A DNA stretch of 64,000 bases from Diphasiastrum complanatum (GCA_029204225.1 CM055100.1:11479272-11543271), one strand, 5' to 3'. Numbered from the stretch's first letter, positions 49,152 through 61,010 are shown. Translations and numbers: made by a program. Notes: generated by a model not told the origin, from the letters alone.

Positions 49152-51089
49152 CTATCTCCATTTTCCTCGTTTAGCCAACGAGGTGTCCTCCAAGTTTCTC
49201 CCTTCAAAGACCTCCTCAACGATGTATATAGACTCAGATTTAAGTTTACCTAGTGGTATACTCGGAAGAGATATATTCTCGGATTCGAATGGACATACGT
49301 AATTATCCTCCGGAAACGAATTTTCTGAGCCTTCAACGCTAATTTCTTCGAATAGTGAATCTGATAACGCCCACAAATCAGCTTTGCCAGCTCGCTTTTT
49401 TTCACAGTGAGTCGAGCTGCGTATCAATCGTTGCATCCTACTCAGTTTTCCAGGAAGCCACTCTGCTGCTTGTAGAGGTTGCACTGCCAACTGCTGAATG
49501 GCATCTTCTCTTTCCTGCAAGAGACTTTCAGCAAGGTACGTTAGGTTAACATTATCTTCAGGTGAGCCCCGCCAATTTTCGACATCAATATCATCTCTTG
49601 GTATGATGATCTCGTGACTGTTTTTCAAGATATGCATACTTGCCCAACAAAAATCCTCAATGACACTCATTGTATCCTCCCACTCCACTGAAAGTTTGTA
49701 TGCAGTTTCCATCATCTCTTCCTCTGGAGTGCCCATAATGGGATCCACCATCCCGTCGTTTGCTATATTCAAAAGAGAATCCATGTCAAGCACTTGCTGA
49801 ATTAAAGAACCTTTTTCATGTAAATTATTCAAGTTCACATCCTCACATGCACTTTCCTTAGTAGCACTTAGATCTTCGAGGAATAAAGTATTACTCGTGG
49901 CAACAATTATATCCGGGACGTCAATTGAACTGCTCAAAACCTCCTCGCGTGTAATATATGATTCTAAGCTCCCGGTCTTATCAACTTCAGCAGCTGAACA
50001 ATGATCGGCTTTTTTTGATGTTTCTTGACATCTCGAATGTTGTATGTCGACTTTATGATCATTTTTTATAGTGTCTTTAGATAGTGCATTTGCACCTTTG
50101 CCAAATTGTACTTCCATGCGAGCTCGAGAAATCTTACGTGTGACGTCTGAGGATACTCTAGTTCTTGTTTGCTGCAACGACTTTGACTTACTTTCCCTGA
50201 CATGTCCACTTCCCCTGACTGATTGTTTGTCTGTTCGTAGCATTCCTTGAAGCCTAGCAACAGTCATTGTGTTTTGCCGTCCATGGAGAGCCGTGAGATT
50301 ATTTCTAGTTAAAGGACATTTGCATACCGGGCAATTCTTGTTCGGAGAATCATTATGAAGCCAGCAACAAAGACAGGGCCAGCAGAAGAGATGCCCACAA
50401 AATGTTACGACTCGAGCCTCATTTGGCTTGTACGAGCAGACATTACATTTAGGGCTTGCACCAAGGCTCGTCATTTTCCCGGTTTTGGATTTTCCACAAT
50501 TACCGTCTTTTACATTGCTTATCTCATGCGAGATACGTGAATGATGATGGTACGTATGTTTATCATCTTTACTTTCAGCGGTTGCATCCTTTATACGTTC
50601 CGTATATTTCCCTGGGTTTACGAAATGTGTATTGTTGTTCAGCTGCTCTTCGGGTCTAAACCCATATGGTGTATTGCGCTTACCATGGTTCATACCATCA
50701 AAACGGAGAGGTTTATTCTCATATTGTATTGTTGGGTTACTTGAAAGACAAGAATAAGCCTCCTGGGAATATCCTGGCGTGCGTAGGAAGAACCTAGGTT
50801 CTATCAGTGTATGGTCGCGCGAGAAATTGTTGAGAATTGTTGGAGCTGGATAACAAACGTTTGTTTCCGTTGGCGTTACTCCTGGCGTTTGGACATTCCA
50901 CTGAAGTACTGGCTGCTGCACAGCTATACGATTTTCAAGTTTATTATCAAACTGAGGCAACTTGTCTCCAAGTAAATCTGCAGACATTCCATATGGAGTC
51001 TTCAGAAAACGTTGGAAAGCCTGGTCGAACGACTCGTCCTTGTGAATTTGTACACCGTCTACTTCTTCAGAGGTGAAACGAGCAACCAT
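49152..51089 (-). CDS. RMA-type RING-finger protein, probable E3 ubiquitin ligase
   Basis: A single uninterrupted frame of 645 residues. The open frame extends 14 codons farther, but an in-frame TAG and no other ATG lie in the spliced leader, so the ATG at 51089 is preferred. A C3HC4 RING at residues 215-256 reads CNVCSY, VVTFCGHLFCWPCLCCWL and CPVCKCPL, followed by NLTALHGR. This is the arrangement of plant RMA (membrane-anchored RING) proteins, which pass ubiquitin from an E2 to a substrate. RMA proteins are usually shorter and end in a membrane segment. Here I see none: instead a long acidic and serine-rich C-terminal half, and an N-terminal part with repeated TPYG/TPG motifs. Substrate is unknown. 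The frame is intact in a window where nearly everything else is broken, which argues that the gene is functional. Confidence 0.88.
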   Translation of the reverse strand: MVARFTSEEVDGVQIHKDESFDQAFQRFLKTPYGMSADLLGDKLPQFDNKLENRIAVQQPVLQWNVQTPGVTPTETNVCYPAPTILNNFSRDHTLIEPRFFLRTPGYSQEAYSCLSSNPTIQYENKPLRFDGMNHGKRNTPYGFRPEEQLNNNTHFVNPGKYTERIKDATAESKDDKHTYHHHSRISHEISNVKDGNCGKSKTGKMTSLGASPKCNVCSYKPNEARVVTFCGHLFCWPCLCCWLHNDSPNKNCPVCKCPLTRNNLTALHGRQNTMTVARLQGMLRTDKQSVRGSGHVRESKSKSLQQTRTRVSSDVTRKISRARMEVQFGKGANALSKDTIKNDHKVDIQHSRCQETSKKADHCSAAEVDKTGSLESYITREEVLSSSIDVPDIIVATSNTLFLEDLSATKESACEDVNLNNLHEKGSLIQQVLDMDSLLNIANDGMVDPIMGTPEEEMMETAYKLSVEWEDTMSVIEDFCWASMHILKNSHEIIIPRDDIDVENWRGSPEDNVNLTYLAESLLQEREDAIQQLAVQPLQAAEWLPGKLSRMQRLIRSSTHCEKKRAGKADLWALSDSLFEEISVEGSENSFPEDNYVCPFESENISLPSIPLGKLKSESIYIVEEVFEGRNLEDTSLAKRGKWR

Positions 51090-51130
51090 CTCTGTGAGCC
51101 TCACAGTTTTCAGCTGTTTTCTGTTTCTCA

Positions 51131-51413
51131 CTAAAGCGAAGACTAAAAAAATAGACTATTTTCGAACATTCCACCAATATTTTATTCTAGGGCAGGCATA
51201 CCACTACCAAAGAACGTTTCTGATACAACAGAAATATGATTGCAACAGTAAGAGCACAAAAAAGGTACTAGACTAAGTAATTTCTCTTCGTTGAGCAAAA
51301 CTCCATGTTTCCGAAATTGTAACCATGCCGCCAGGACTCTTCAAAGATAGCAGCAATGCAATCAATTTTTGGATCAGAGATTGCAAGATCATAGAAGTGA
51401 GAAGATTGCATAC
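51131..51413 (-). other. Intron in the 5' leader of the RING gene
   Basis: The donor is CTTGCG|GTATGC (51414/51413). The acceptor is TTTTTTTAGTCTTCGCTTTAG before TGAGAAAC at 51130. The leader exon to the right has no usable start codon in the RING frame. Confidence 0.6.
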
Positions 51414-51710
51414 CGCAAGATAAACGTTTGTCATCGAACTTCTAGCATTTGCTTGCAGGACAGCAGCATGGGGACTCGGGAGCAACGATTCTGCAGTGAT
51501 TCTGCAAATTACTGTAAGATCAAATCTTTTATACTTTTAAAACAGGGTAGCAGACCCTCCTACTGTTTGTGATTGGTGAGCGTCTACGATGTACCGAAGC
51601 AATCCTACTGACAGATTATATGGATGTGGAAGTTCAATGTGCCCACCGTTCCCTTCCTGATTGCAATCTTCTTGAGAATCTGACTTCTCCACTAGCGCTA
51701 CTGACTCGCT

Positions 51711-51712
<2 letters not shown>

Positions 51713-51774
<62 letters not shown>
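51713..51774. repeat. (CT)n microsatellite, 62 bp, upstream of the RING gene
   Basis: A perfect CT run (GA on the coding strand) about 300 bp upstream of the leader intron donor. GA tracts near plant transcription starts are common core-promoter or leader features, so it may lie in the promoter or leader. Confidence 0.9.
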
Positions 51775-51776
<2 letters not shown>

Positions 51777-51779
51777 ACA

Positions 51780-52740
51780 TTGATGTCGACATATTTTACA
51801 TATTCAAACTTGGATAAGAACTAAAAACATTTATTACAACTTTGATAAGTACTTGCTAGCTAATGTCCATGGGAAAGACTCACCTTGAAATAAAATATCC
51901 TTAGTATTGGGTGAAGTTAATCTCCTTAAACTTGGGTGCCTATTACTAGACGCTTTGTCATTTTTAGTGGTTTACAGTGTTGTAGTGGTCACATTTCTAT
52001 TATTAATATTAATGAAAGTTGCCTAAAGGGTATAAAGTAGTTGATTATTTTCATTATGAAATTGGAATTCAGAAAAAACAAATTGTCCTTATTTAAATGT
52101 TATCACTTGGTATGTACTTTCATTTGCCTTTCACGTTGATGCTCAATTCATTCAAAGTGGGGTCTTGATTGGGATTCGTGAAGCATGATGTGGGGATAAC
52201 ATATGTTGTAACAAAGATCTTGAGGATGATGGAGAGGAAGATAATATATTTGATGGGTGATTGAAAGGAGGGGGTGAGGAAGAATATTGAATGATTGATT
52301 TGAACTTTTGAAATGTTAATTTTAACATAATGTTGCTAATTTGATCTAGTTGTTGAGGATCATTGGTGAATTTGAATTCCAAAGTGCATTTGGTTAGTGG
52401 TAAGATATGGTTTTACAATTTCATTCACCTCCAACTTGGAGAGGAATAATTATTTGTTCTCATTTGGGACATTCAAGGACGCTAGAGAGTTTTGATACCA
52501 TGGAATTTGTATTCTTATAGAACATGCATTGTTCATAGTATCATGATTAATATTTAGATTTGGTGTCAATGAGTTTTATTCAGAAGATAATCATGTTCCA
52601 ATATATGTAAGTTTTTTAGAAAATTGGTGTGTGAAAATCTCAGTAGATTTTTGTTGAGATGGAATAAAATGATTTATGCCTTATCCACATATTGTAGCAT
52701 CCATTGTATGTACTAAGTGGAAGCTTCATTGAGTGCAACT
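51780..52740. other. 1 kb with no recognised gene
   Basis: AT-rich DNA that probably holds part of the RING promoter at its left and decayed copia sequence at its right. A reverse primer-site-like TTTTGATACCA at 52492 has no LTR next to it. Confidence 0.45.
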
Positions 52741-52744
52741 AAAA

Positions 52745-53806
52745 AATTCTTGTAATTTAAAAGCTTTGAGATGTGATGGTGGAATATGTCTTCAACAAAT
52801 TTAATGATTATTGTGAGCAAGAGGGAGTGAGGAGAGAGTTCACTTGTGCTTATTCCCCCCAAGAAAATGGCGTGGCTGAAAGAAAAAATATAACTCTTTG
52901 CGAATGCGCAAAAGCTCTTAGAATAGAGGCATCTCTTCCAAAAGATTTTTGGGGAGAAGCAATTTCTTGTGCAAATTATCTTTGTAATAGACTTCCAAAT
53001 CTTGCTCTAGGAGGAAAATCACCTTAGGAGATGTTGTATAAGGAAAAGCCTAAGGTAGATCACCTTGGGATATCTGGTTGTGTGTGCTTTGTTCATGTAC
53101 CTTTAGAAACTAGAAAAAAGGATGATTTTAGTTCTATCAAAGGAGTGTTGGTTGGATATTCATCAACAAAGAGAGCATATAAAATTTTCACTCCCTCTAC
53201 TAACAAGATTGTTGTAAGTAGATATGTGATCTTCCATGAAGATCAACAGCTCATCTTGGATGGGGTCGATATCCAGCCAACTTATGGAGGATCTTCTATT
53301 ATCAATCTTGATGCCAATCAAGATGTGGAGGGGTCGAGGCTTGAGGAGGAGCATCTTGAAGCAATTACACCAAGAAGATCTATGAGAGAGAGGGATCTGA
53401 ATCAAGGAGGCTCACATATGTGGAAAAAGACAAGCAAGTGGAAGATGCCACCTCTTATCATGCATTTTTCATCTCTCATGATGAGCCAAGAGATGTCCAA
53501 GATACAATCCAATCAAAGGAGCCATGTCAAAGGAGTATGAAGCCATGTCAAAGGAGTATGAAGCCTTGATTTCCAACGATACTTGGGAGCTCGGGGATCC
53601 ACCTATCAACAAGCATGTTATTGGATGCAAGTGGGTGTTTCGAGTGAAGTACAACAATGATGGATCTATCAACAAGTTCAAAGCAAAACTATGTGCCAAA
53701 GGATATCAAAGAAGGTGATGAATCCAAAGTGTGTCGCCTTCATCAAGTTTAGATCTAATCTTGGCTCGATTCCAAGATCCATGTTAAAGTAGATAGATAT
53801 ATTTTA
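52745..53806 (+). pseudogene. Copia integrase to RT start, then RNase H end
   Basis: The integrase begins near KALRCDGGG (second Asp). It continues with YSPQENGVAERKN (third catalytic Glu kept), DFWGEAISCANYLCNRLP, and after one stop GVLVGYSSTKRAY and IVVSRYVIFHED. RT starts at 53535 with EYEALISNDTWELGD and HVIGCKWVFRVKYNNDGS, then breaks off at 53717. It continues with an RNase H tail (FIKFRSNLGL near 53740). A 24-bp in-frame duplication (AAGCCATGTCAAAGGAGTAT) lies at 53520-53570. Confidence 0.85.
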
Positions 53807-54540
53807 AGGAGTAGTGTGAAATTGTAAAAGCCATCTGTCTTGAGGTTTGGGGGTGCTCTTTCAAAACCACTCATTGTACACTTGTAAATAAGTGATAAGG
53901 CCAAAATTAGAGCTAGATTAGCTCGTGGTAGTGTAGGCTAATTACACTTGGGTTGATGGTAGAGGTTTAGTGACGTAGCACCTCTTGATTTCATTTGTCA
54001 ATTTGGACCAATCACATTGTAAGATGCACCAAAATGGTCCAATCATTGAAAAAGGTGGCATGTAGGTGGTCCAATCAAAGTAAGAGGTGATGTTTGAGAG
54101 GTCCAATCATTGCACTCCATTACCACTCTTCATGGATCTTCAGCTACTATGAGAATGAGTGATATTGAGTCCACACTTGGTTTTTTAAAACTAGGTTTGG
54201 ATGTAGCATGCTCCAACAATTAGAATAATTTTGACATTCTCTCTCTACCCTAGAGCAAGCCATTTTTATACTTAGACTTTTTCATCCAAAGTTGCGTCTC
54301 ATTATGTGTGATGAATGGTTTGTGATAGATGCATGTATAGAGAATTCTTGCCTTAGATTAGTGAGAGATGCATTTGTAGAGTGCTCTTGCCTTAGATTTG
54401 TGAGCTAGATTGCTTGTATCTTATGCAAGATGGATCTATGTGCAATCACACATCTTAGGAGATCATTCACATTGTTTGAGACATCCTCACACGTGTCAAA
54501 AGTACACGGTATAGAGAGGTTGAATGCTAGTTTTTGCAAC
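53807..54540 (+). repeat. 3' LTR of this copia fragment (right end uncertain)
   Basis: It starts TGTGAAATTGTAAAAGCC after AAGGAGTAG, a polypurine-like tract. The body contains repeated GGTCCAATCA strings (about 54035, 54070, 54100). The 5' partner and the right border were not found. Confidence 0.5.
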
Positions 54541-55300
54541 AAGCTTCTTGTGGTTCACTTTTGTCAACATAGTTCATGGTTTTCAATTTGTTGGTCACAT
54601 GTTCTTTTCCATTGCGCCTATGAAACGTTTCTTTCCCGTTTGTTATTGCCATTAAATAAGCTATTTTTATTGGCATAACAAAGGAAACATTTTCACCATG
54701 GTTTTGCTTCAATCTTAATTAGTGGCTTTTAAATTCCAATTTGTATCACTGCTTTATGTAAAGTTGTAAAGTGATGTACAAAGCTGAGAAATGGTGAAAG
54801 CATACAGCTTTGAGCCATGATTTCTCAAGAGCTTTGAAATGTGTTCAATTCAAGATTCTTGGTATTTCATTGAGATACTCGTGGTGTTGTGAATAAAAAC
54901 AACATTATGGCAATCTTGGTTTTTTCAACAAGTTTCTCTTTTTAAGCACTCGGGGAACAATTATGTTGACATTTTAAGCACTAAGCGAGCAGTTATGTTG
55001 AAATTTTTTTTTTGCTTAAACGACCAGCAAATCTTTAAAGCACACATTCAAAGCAGGCTCCCACTTTGGAGAAACATCCACAATCTGCAAATCTTATCTC
55101 AGTTTCTCAAGTTATATGTTGCAAAAGCACATTTCTCTACTCTTCTAAACCTACAAATTGAACATTCAAAACCAGTAGTCTATAAGTAAGAAAGAAACTG
55201 GAATAAAGCTTCCATAAATTTGGCTTTTAAACTTGCATAAAGAAGTAAAGGCATGGAAGCTTAAAACTAAAATAAAGGAAAATAAATGTTGCTCCTCCAC
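54541..55300. other. 0.75 kb with no recognised gene
   Basis: AT-rich DNA without known motifs. GCACTCGGGGAACAATTATG and GCACTAAGCGAGCAGTTATG near 54945 and 54980 form a short imperfect tandem repeat. Confidence 0.45.
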
Positions 55301-55329
55301 ACATGTTGTCGGAGCTACACCAGCATGCT

Positions 55330-55659
55330 CCCTCCCTTCAAACCTGCAGGTCGCGATGGCGCCCTCTTCTAATGGAGCGATGGCATGATGGAAATCCTAC
55401 CTGCGAGCTACTTCGGCCTTTCCATCGATGCATTTGTGGAACGAGCTATCTGCCCAACTCCATCGTTGCTTCTATCGCTTCATTTGTAGAGCGAGCTACC
55501 CGCCCAACTCCAACGTTGCTTCACCTGCGAGCTGTCCATCGATGCATATGTGGCACCTACACCTGGTTTACATATAGCAAGGACAGCGAACTGATCAGAG
55601 CAGTGAGGCGAGGCTGAGCAGCGTAGGTCAGAACAGCGATCAGCGATCAGAGTGGGATG
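55330..55659 (+). repeat. Putative LINE 5' UTR with internal repeat
   Basis: A GC-richer segment with two copies of CGAGCTA.C.GCCCAACTCC (about 55444 and 55491) and two of CCATCGATGCAT. It directly precedes the LINE ORF1 start. Confidence 0.45.
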
Positions 55660-56397
55660 CCATGGATTCGGAGTGGGTAACCACCCGCCGAAAAGGCAAG
55701 AAAACTTCCAGTGAAGTTCCTGCCTCGCCAACTCCCACCATTGCTCCAGTTACTGCCGCCCTAACGCCCATGGATTTTTGATCAGTGGTCGATCATAAAC
55801 AAAATGGAAATCGAACTTCAAAAGCACTCATAGAGTATTATCGCTCTACAAGAAAAGTTAGATAAAAATGCAAACCTCAAAGAACAATTGACAGCCAAGA
55901 ACTCTCAAATCGATCCTAGTCATGTCAAAGCCCTGGAAGACAAAATCCAAACTTCGACCAAAACTTGGGCAGACTTGCTCAAGAACTCGGAAGTAAAGAA
56001 TACGATGGTGGTTTCACAGGCAATGCAGGAGCAAAGCAAGAGGGAATATAAAACCCAAAACGTTCACGTGCGAGGTTTTTCTCTTGAAATCGACCCCCTT
56101 CTTGCAGCGAAGGAACTGCTAGCTTCACTCTCTTACGAGGGACAAGAAGATGTTGTGGAAGCAGCATGGCATAGTAAGTTTGACACTTCGGTAATTTTCA
56201 TTTGTTTCAAATACACTGATTATCGAGATCAAGTTCTTAAGCGTCGTGGACGTCTTAAAAGGAGCAACATTTTCGTTCATGAAGACCTTACCGCCCTACA
56301 GTGGAAGGAACGTAAGCAGCTCATCGAGGAAGCGAATTCAAAAGGGAAAAAGGTTATATTTCGTGATGGACGACATTTTTTTTGTCACTCCATCTAG
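55660..56397 (+). pseudogene. LINE (non-LTR retrotransposon) ORF1-like protein
   Basis: The ATG at 55660 opens with MDSEWVTTRRKGKK and stops at 55780; after further stops the frame is open from 55843 to 56397. It has a charged helical, coiled-coil-like part (KLDKNANLKEQLTAKNSQ and the following 30 residues). It then has a globular part ending RRGRLKRSNIFVHEDLTALQ, WKERKQLIEEANSKGKKVIF and RDGRHFF. This closing pattern is typical of plant LINE ORF1 proteins, which bind the element RNA. No ORF2 (endonuclease-RT) follows, so the element is internally deleted. Confidence 0.75.
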
Positions 56398-56640
56398 AAC
56401 TGATCACTCAGCGCCGCCTCCTGCGTGAGAGCCTTTCATTGACGCTTGTCAGAGATTGTTAAGAATTAGGTTGAGAGTTATAGCACTAAAGAGATATTTT
56501 TCTCTTCTTAGTTAGTTTGGTTTTTAGTTCTGTTGTTTTGACGGCATTGCTCCATCTCGGTGCCATCCATTTTGATGTACTTGTTCGTCTTATACACCTT
56601 TTGGCATGAAAAAGACGTTAATAGAGCTTCTTCTTCTTCG

Positions 56641-56730
<90 letters not shown>
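56398..56730 (+). repeat. LINE 3' end with microsatellite tail
   Basis: About 240 bp of 3' UTR-like sequence ends ...GGCATGAAAAAGACG and then CTTCTTCTTCTTCG. (CT)n (56645-56697) and (CA)n (56697-56730) follow in place of a poly(A) tail. Confidence 0.5.
56645..56730. repeat. Compound (CT)n(CA)n microsatellite
   Basis: 53 bp of CT followed directly by about 33 bp of CA. Confidence 0.97.
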
Positions 56731-56731
<1 letters not shown>

Positions 56732-57123
56732 GATTTTAGCTTGCTTAGGACTCTCCTTCTTATTCCCTACTCATGACCAGCGGGCCCCTAGGCTTCAAAG
56801 GGGAGCCTGAGTGGGCAAGAGGATAAGGGGGGTGTCAGCACGGGTTGTTTTCTATTTTTATAAAGTTATTCTTAAAGGTATTTACAATTTTATTGGCTTA
56901 CATTTTTTTTAAGGGTAGTTAAATCATTTGATTAACAACATGATCATTATACTATTAACATGACATTTTTACTAGTGAAAAAAGGTATAAATTCCTTGAA
57001 GTTGTCGAGGATTGGATAAATCATTGGACAAGCTATTTTAGTTTGCACAACATATAGGAAAAGAAATGCATATGCAAGAAATCAATGATAAACTTCATTT
57101 TTACTGTATATGATGTACTTTAC

Positions 57124-57313
57124 TGTTGACAACTATTACCAACTGTAATTAGCTATAGGCTAGTTTATTAGTCAACTCCTAGGTTTCTCTCTCTCTATCA
57201 AGGTTTATTGTACAATTACATTCAGTGAGTATGTGTGATGGCGTGTGTTCTGCTTCCTTCTTGTGGTGATTGCCTATGGTGAATGATTAATATTGATTAT
57301 CAGATTATTGACA
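57124..57313 (+). repeat. 190-bp copia 5' LTR
   Basis: It starts TGTTGACAACTATTACC and ends AGATTATTGACA. It is followed directly by TGGGATCAGTGTCC (57314-57327), a variant of the initiator-Met primer site. Confidence 0.7.
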
Positions 57314-58085
57314 TGGGATCAGTGTCCGATAGTCTTGCGTGTCTGATTAGTGAATACAGCTTGTCACAGGCTCCACAATGAAGTGAGAAATCCCTTCACA
57401 AGAAGTGAAAGCTTGGAGAGGCAAAAAGTTGAAAGAAATCCTTCCTTGGTGTATTTTGTAGGTTTTGAAGCTCAAAATCATCAGTGGGGAATGAAGAGAC
57501 AGTCCCAAAGGCATCAGAAAGGCCATGATATCATCAGACAGATTGAAAGTTTGTTGAGTTGAGAGATTTTTACAATACTTCCTAATTTTTGCGAAAAGTG
57601 CCATTTGTGAGAGACTTTTGCCAAGAAATCTCTCATTTGTTTGTTTGGAGAACTACAAATCACAGTAGACAGTGTCTAGTACTGCCATTCAGAGTTATGA
57701 GGCTTCATACTTTTGACATTACTGATCTTTGATCTTTTGAGCGATCACACACTTCGAAATCTTTGCAAATTGAAATCTAGAATATTCTCTTTGAAAATTT
57801 GGATATTTCCTCTAGTTTTAATCTTGATCTGTACTAATATCGGTTCAACGCGCGAAAGCCCAAAAAGATCCCGAGAGGTCATACATCTACTTGCTGAATC
57901 GATATTGGATGTGTTCGTACATATCGAATCAACACGTGAACAGCCAAGTCAAGGACTAGGAGTCATACCTGTGCGCGCTGTCAGGTGTACAACCAAGCAT
58001 ATACGATTTTGTGGTGTTTATATTTAGAGACAAGTTTTGTGCTCAAATTGAGTCATTTTTGTGATCCGGACTCATCGATCCAGTA

Positions 58086-58620
58086 ATGGCAACTCTAAGC
58101 GGGAGCGTCCTCAATGAGTCAAGCAAATTGGGAGGAGATGACAACTACGTAGTTTGGAAATTCAAACTGAAAAACATTTTGATGGAAAAGGATCTATGGG
58201 TGATCGTGATAGGTAAAGAGACAAGGCTGTTAATTGAAGAAGATCAACATGCATTTGACAAGAGAAAATGGAAAGCACAGAATGTCATCAACTTATTAGT
58301 TAGAGATGCAATTATTCCCTACATTTTGGATTTGGAAAGATTGAAAGAAGCTTGGGATACGTTGAAGGCATTGTTTGAAATCACAGACACATCTCGAGTG
58401 CTATTTTTGAAGATGAAGCTGCACACATTACGAATGGATGATGGTGCAACTATTGTCGATCACCTATTGAAGATAAAGGAGATCGTGAGATCGTGAGATC
58501 GTGCAATTGACATTGAATAGTTTGAGTGAGTCACATCAGATGTTTGTGACAAGTATAGCCACACGGGAGAATCTTCCAACCTATGAAGAGTTAGGTGGAT
58601 TGCTCTTGTAGGAAGAACAA
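58086..58620 (+). pseudogene. Copia gag (UBN2-like)
   Basis: An ATG at 58086 opens KLGGDDNYVVWKFKLKNIL and NVINLLVRDAI, then EAWDTLKALFE and MKLHTLRMDDG to a stop at 58496. A frame change then continues with LNSLSESHQMFVTSIATREN and EELGGLLL to about 58620. It is related to the gag at 15241. Protease, integrase and RT are absent because the sequence changes to an antisense unknown frame near 58630. Confidence 0.82.
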
Positions 58621-58634
58621 TGTCAAGAGAACTT

Positions 58635-59760
58635 GAGTCATCGCAACAGGGTATCTTTCTCTTCTTCATCAACATCTGTGGCATCATCATTGACAATTTC
58701 TTTGCCTTTGTTTGGTATATTAGAAGCTGTGTCATCATCTTCTGTAGGTGTAGGGCTCTTCTGCTTCTGTGAAGGTTCATCATCAATTGGTATTATAGCC
58801 ATGTTGTCTAATGCAGCAGTCTCTGGTATGACTAATGCAAGAGCATCCGAATTAGGTTCTTTCTGAGTTGATGCATTGCCAACATCCATAGCAGCAGCGA
58901 ATGCAGGCTAGATAGGTGGAACAAATGTATTCTGTAGAAGACTAGATAAATCAATTGAAGTTGTCATAATCATTCTTCCTGCAAAAACATTCTGCTCTTG
59001 ATTAGTGAGTATGCCAAAATGTTCACACAATCTCGAGATGTGTGCTCCCACAGCTGCAAACTTCTTGTTCTTAATCCAACGCAAGAATGCTTTGTAAGCA
59101 ATTTTCTCCAAGAGACTTTGAAACATGCATGAATCTGCCAGGTGCATGTTTAATTAGCTCTGTTGAATCTGGTAAAATAATACCTTCCATCATATTGGCC
59201 TTGGTATGGCCATGAATTTTGTGATTGGTTGACTCCACGGATTTATTCTTGTCGATAGCCTGGTCCTTATTACCAAATTCTTGTTCGGATTCGTCATATT
59301 CATCGTCAACATCATCAGCATCTTGATCAGAATCTTCAAAATTCTTGTCTGCAGCTACTAATTTATTAATAGAGATATCAGCTTCAACATTGCAAACATT
59401 GAAGTATTCTTCTTCGTCATCCAAAAGATCATTTTTCTCGTAGCATTCAAAATATTTTACTTTGATGTCAGACACATTAGAGAAAATATTCAGTGCGTAA
59501 GAAGAATCTTCAAACGTAAAACTTGTGTCTTCACCTTCATATCTGTCATGACTCCAGGTAAAGCAACAACCTATAATTCAGAGTTGATAATTTCTATAGA
59601 TTTTGTAGAAATATCCTTCAAAAATAACTTTGCTGCATCACGATCATAATCAGAGTCATTTTTAAGATTTTTCTTCGTTATCGATTTATTCGATGATATC
59701 TTCTTCGAGGAATTTCTCCACTTTTTTGAAGAAACTTTTGAGGAGCTTTTTCATCTGGTA
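58635..59760 (-). pseudogene. Unknown acidic protein, decayed frame
   Basis: Consecutive minus-strand frames (59760-59560, 59475-59071, 59147-58908, 58889-58638) give a Ser/Lys-rich start (KVSSKKWRNSSKK) and an Asp/Glu-rich middle. A possibly folded segment IKNKKFAAVGAHISRLCEHF follows, then a C-terminal part with DDEPSQKQKSPTPTEDDD. They join with two or three frameshifts and one stop. I do not recognise the family. It may be an accessory frame of a retroelement or a captured host gene. Confidence 0.4.
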
Positions 59761-60402
59761 GTGACGTTGAATAACTTCTCAACATCACTCGGCCAAGATT
59801 GGTCAACTAGCTTCGTCAACTTATCTTCAATGACATCAATCCGCTATACAAACTCTGGCTGATTAAGTTGTCAACAAGGATTCGAGAGATGTTCCATGTA
59901 TTTGAGTACGAACAGGCAATCAGTTAATCTTACTCTTGAACTATTGGGTTCTAAACAGTAATCCTCAACAACTAAAGTCCAGTCACGGTTGAAGAACACA
60001 AATAGTCCAGAATATGCTAGAAACTTATGTCTTCATTACACATAGGAACACAGATCTATGACTCAATTCCTCAGGCAAGGACTACCATCTCATATGTATA
60101 CATATTGTCCTGTCAATGACTGTGGAAGACTGTACCAATAAGATGAGTTATTCAGGTGTTGAATATTAAGTATTCGAGGAGACAAATAAGATAGTTTAAA
60201 GACAGTTCTTTAGAACAACTTTGCGAAAACACAACAATGTCTGTAATGTAATAATGCAATTGTCTGACCAGAGAGTGATTTAAGTAATACAGAAGAGATC
60301 ACTAGTAGACTCAAGATCACTCACACTTAGCAGTGCAGAGAACAGAGATCAGAGAAAGTAATCTTTGATACTCTATTCACTTTTTCAAGCTCTCACAAGT
60401 AC

Positions 60403-60536
<134 letters not shown>

Positions 60537-60699
60537 GTGTAGAATGAATTTGTGTCTTCTATATTTTTTTTACCGAGCTTCAATAAATATATTTGTCGAG
60601 CACATGTCTTCATATTTGAGTATATATTGCCATATTCGAGTAGATATTTGTTATTTAGAAAATACATGGCATTACAAATATCAAATAGAAAAAGGCAAA

Positions 60700-61010
60700 C
60701 TTGATGTTGAAGTTCTCAAGAGAGTACCTAAATGGTACTTATCAGTCATAGATGATGCAAAGAAAGGAGATACCCCCTAATCTAGCGAGCAGGGAGATCT
60801 CAGAAGGTCAAGTAGAAATCGAAAACCTCCTACAAGATTAGAGATGAATCTAGCCCCAATGGGTTCTGTGCTCAAGGCTCAAGAACCAAATACTTTTGAT
60901 GAAGCAAAGGAGTAAGGAGTGGCGTGCAGTTATGGAAACCGAAATGGAAGCCACATCAAAGATAGGACGTGGAACTTGGTTGAGCTACATGATGGTACCT
61001 GATGGTAAGA
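60700..61010 (+). pseudogene. Copia integrase-RT linker and RT N-terminus
   Basis: RRSSRNRKPPTRLEM, EPNTFDEAKE, KEWRAVMETEMEAT and TWNLVELHDG appear in order with two frame changes. This is the linker and first motifs of a copia RT; the rest is missing. Confidence 0.7.

Noticed and set aside
52490-52503. Reverse primer-binding-site-like string TTTTGATACCA
   Set aside because: No LTR-like sequence on the expected side and no minus-strand gag on the other.
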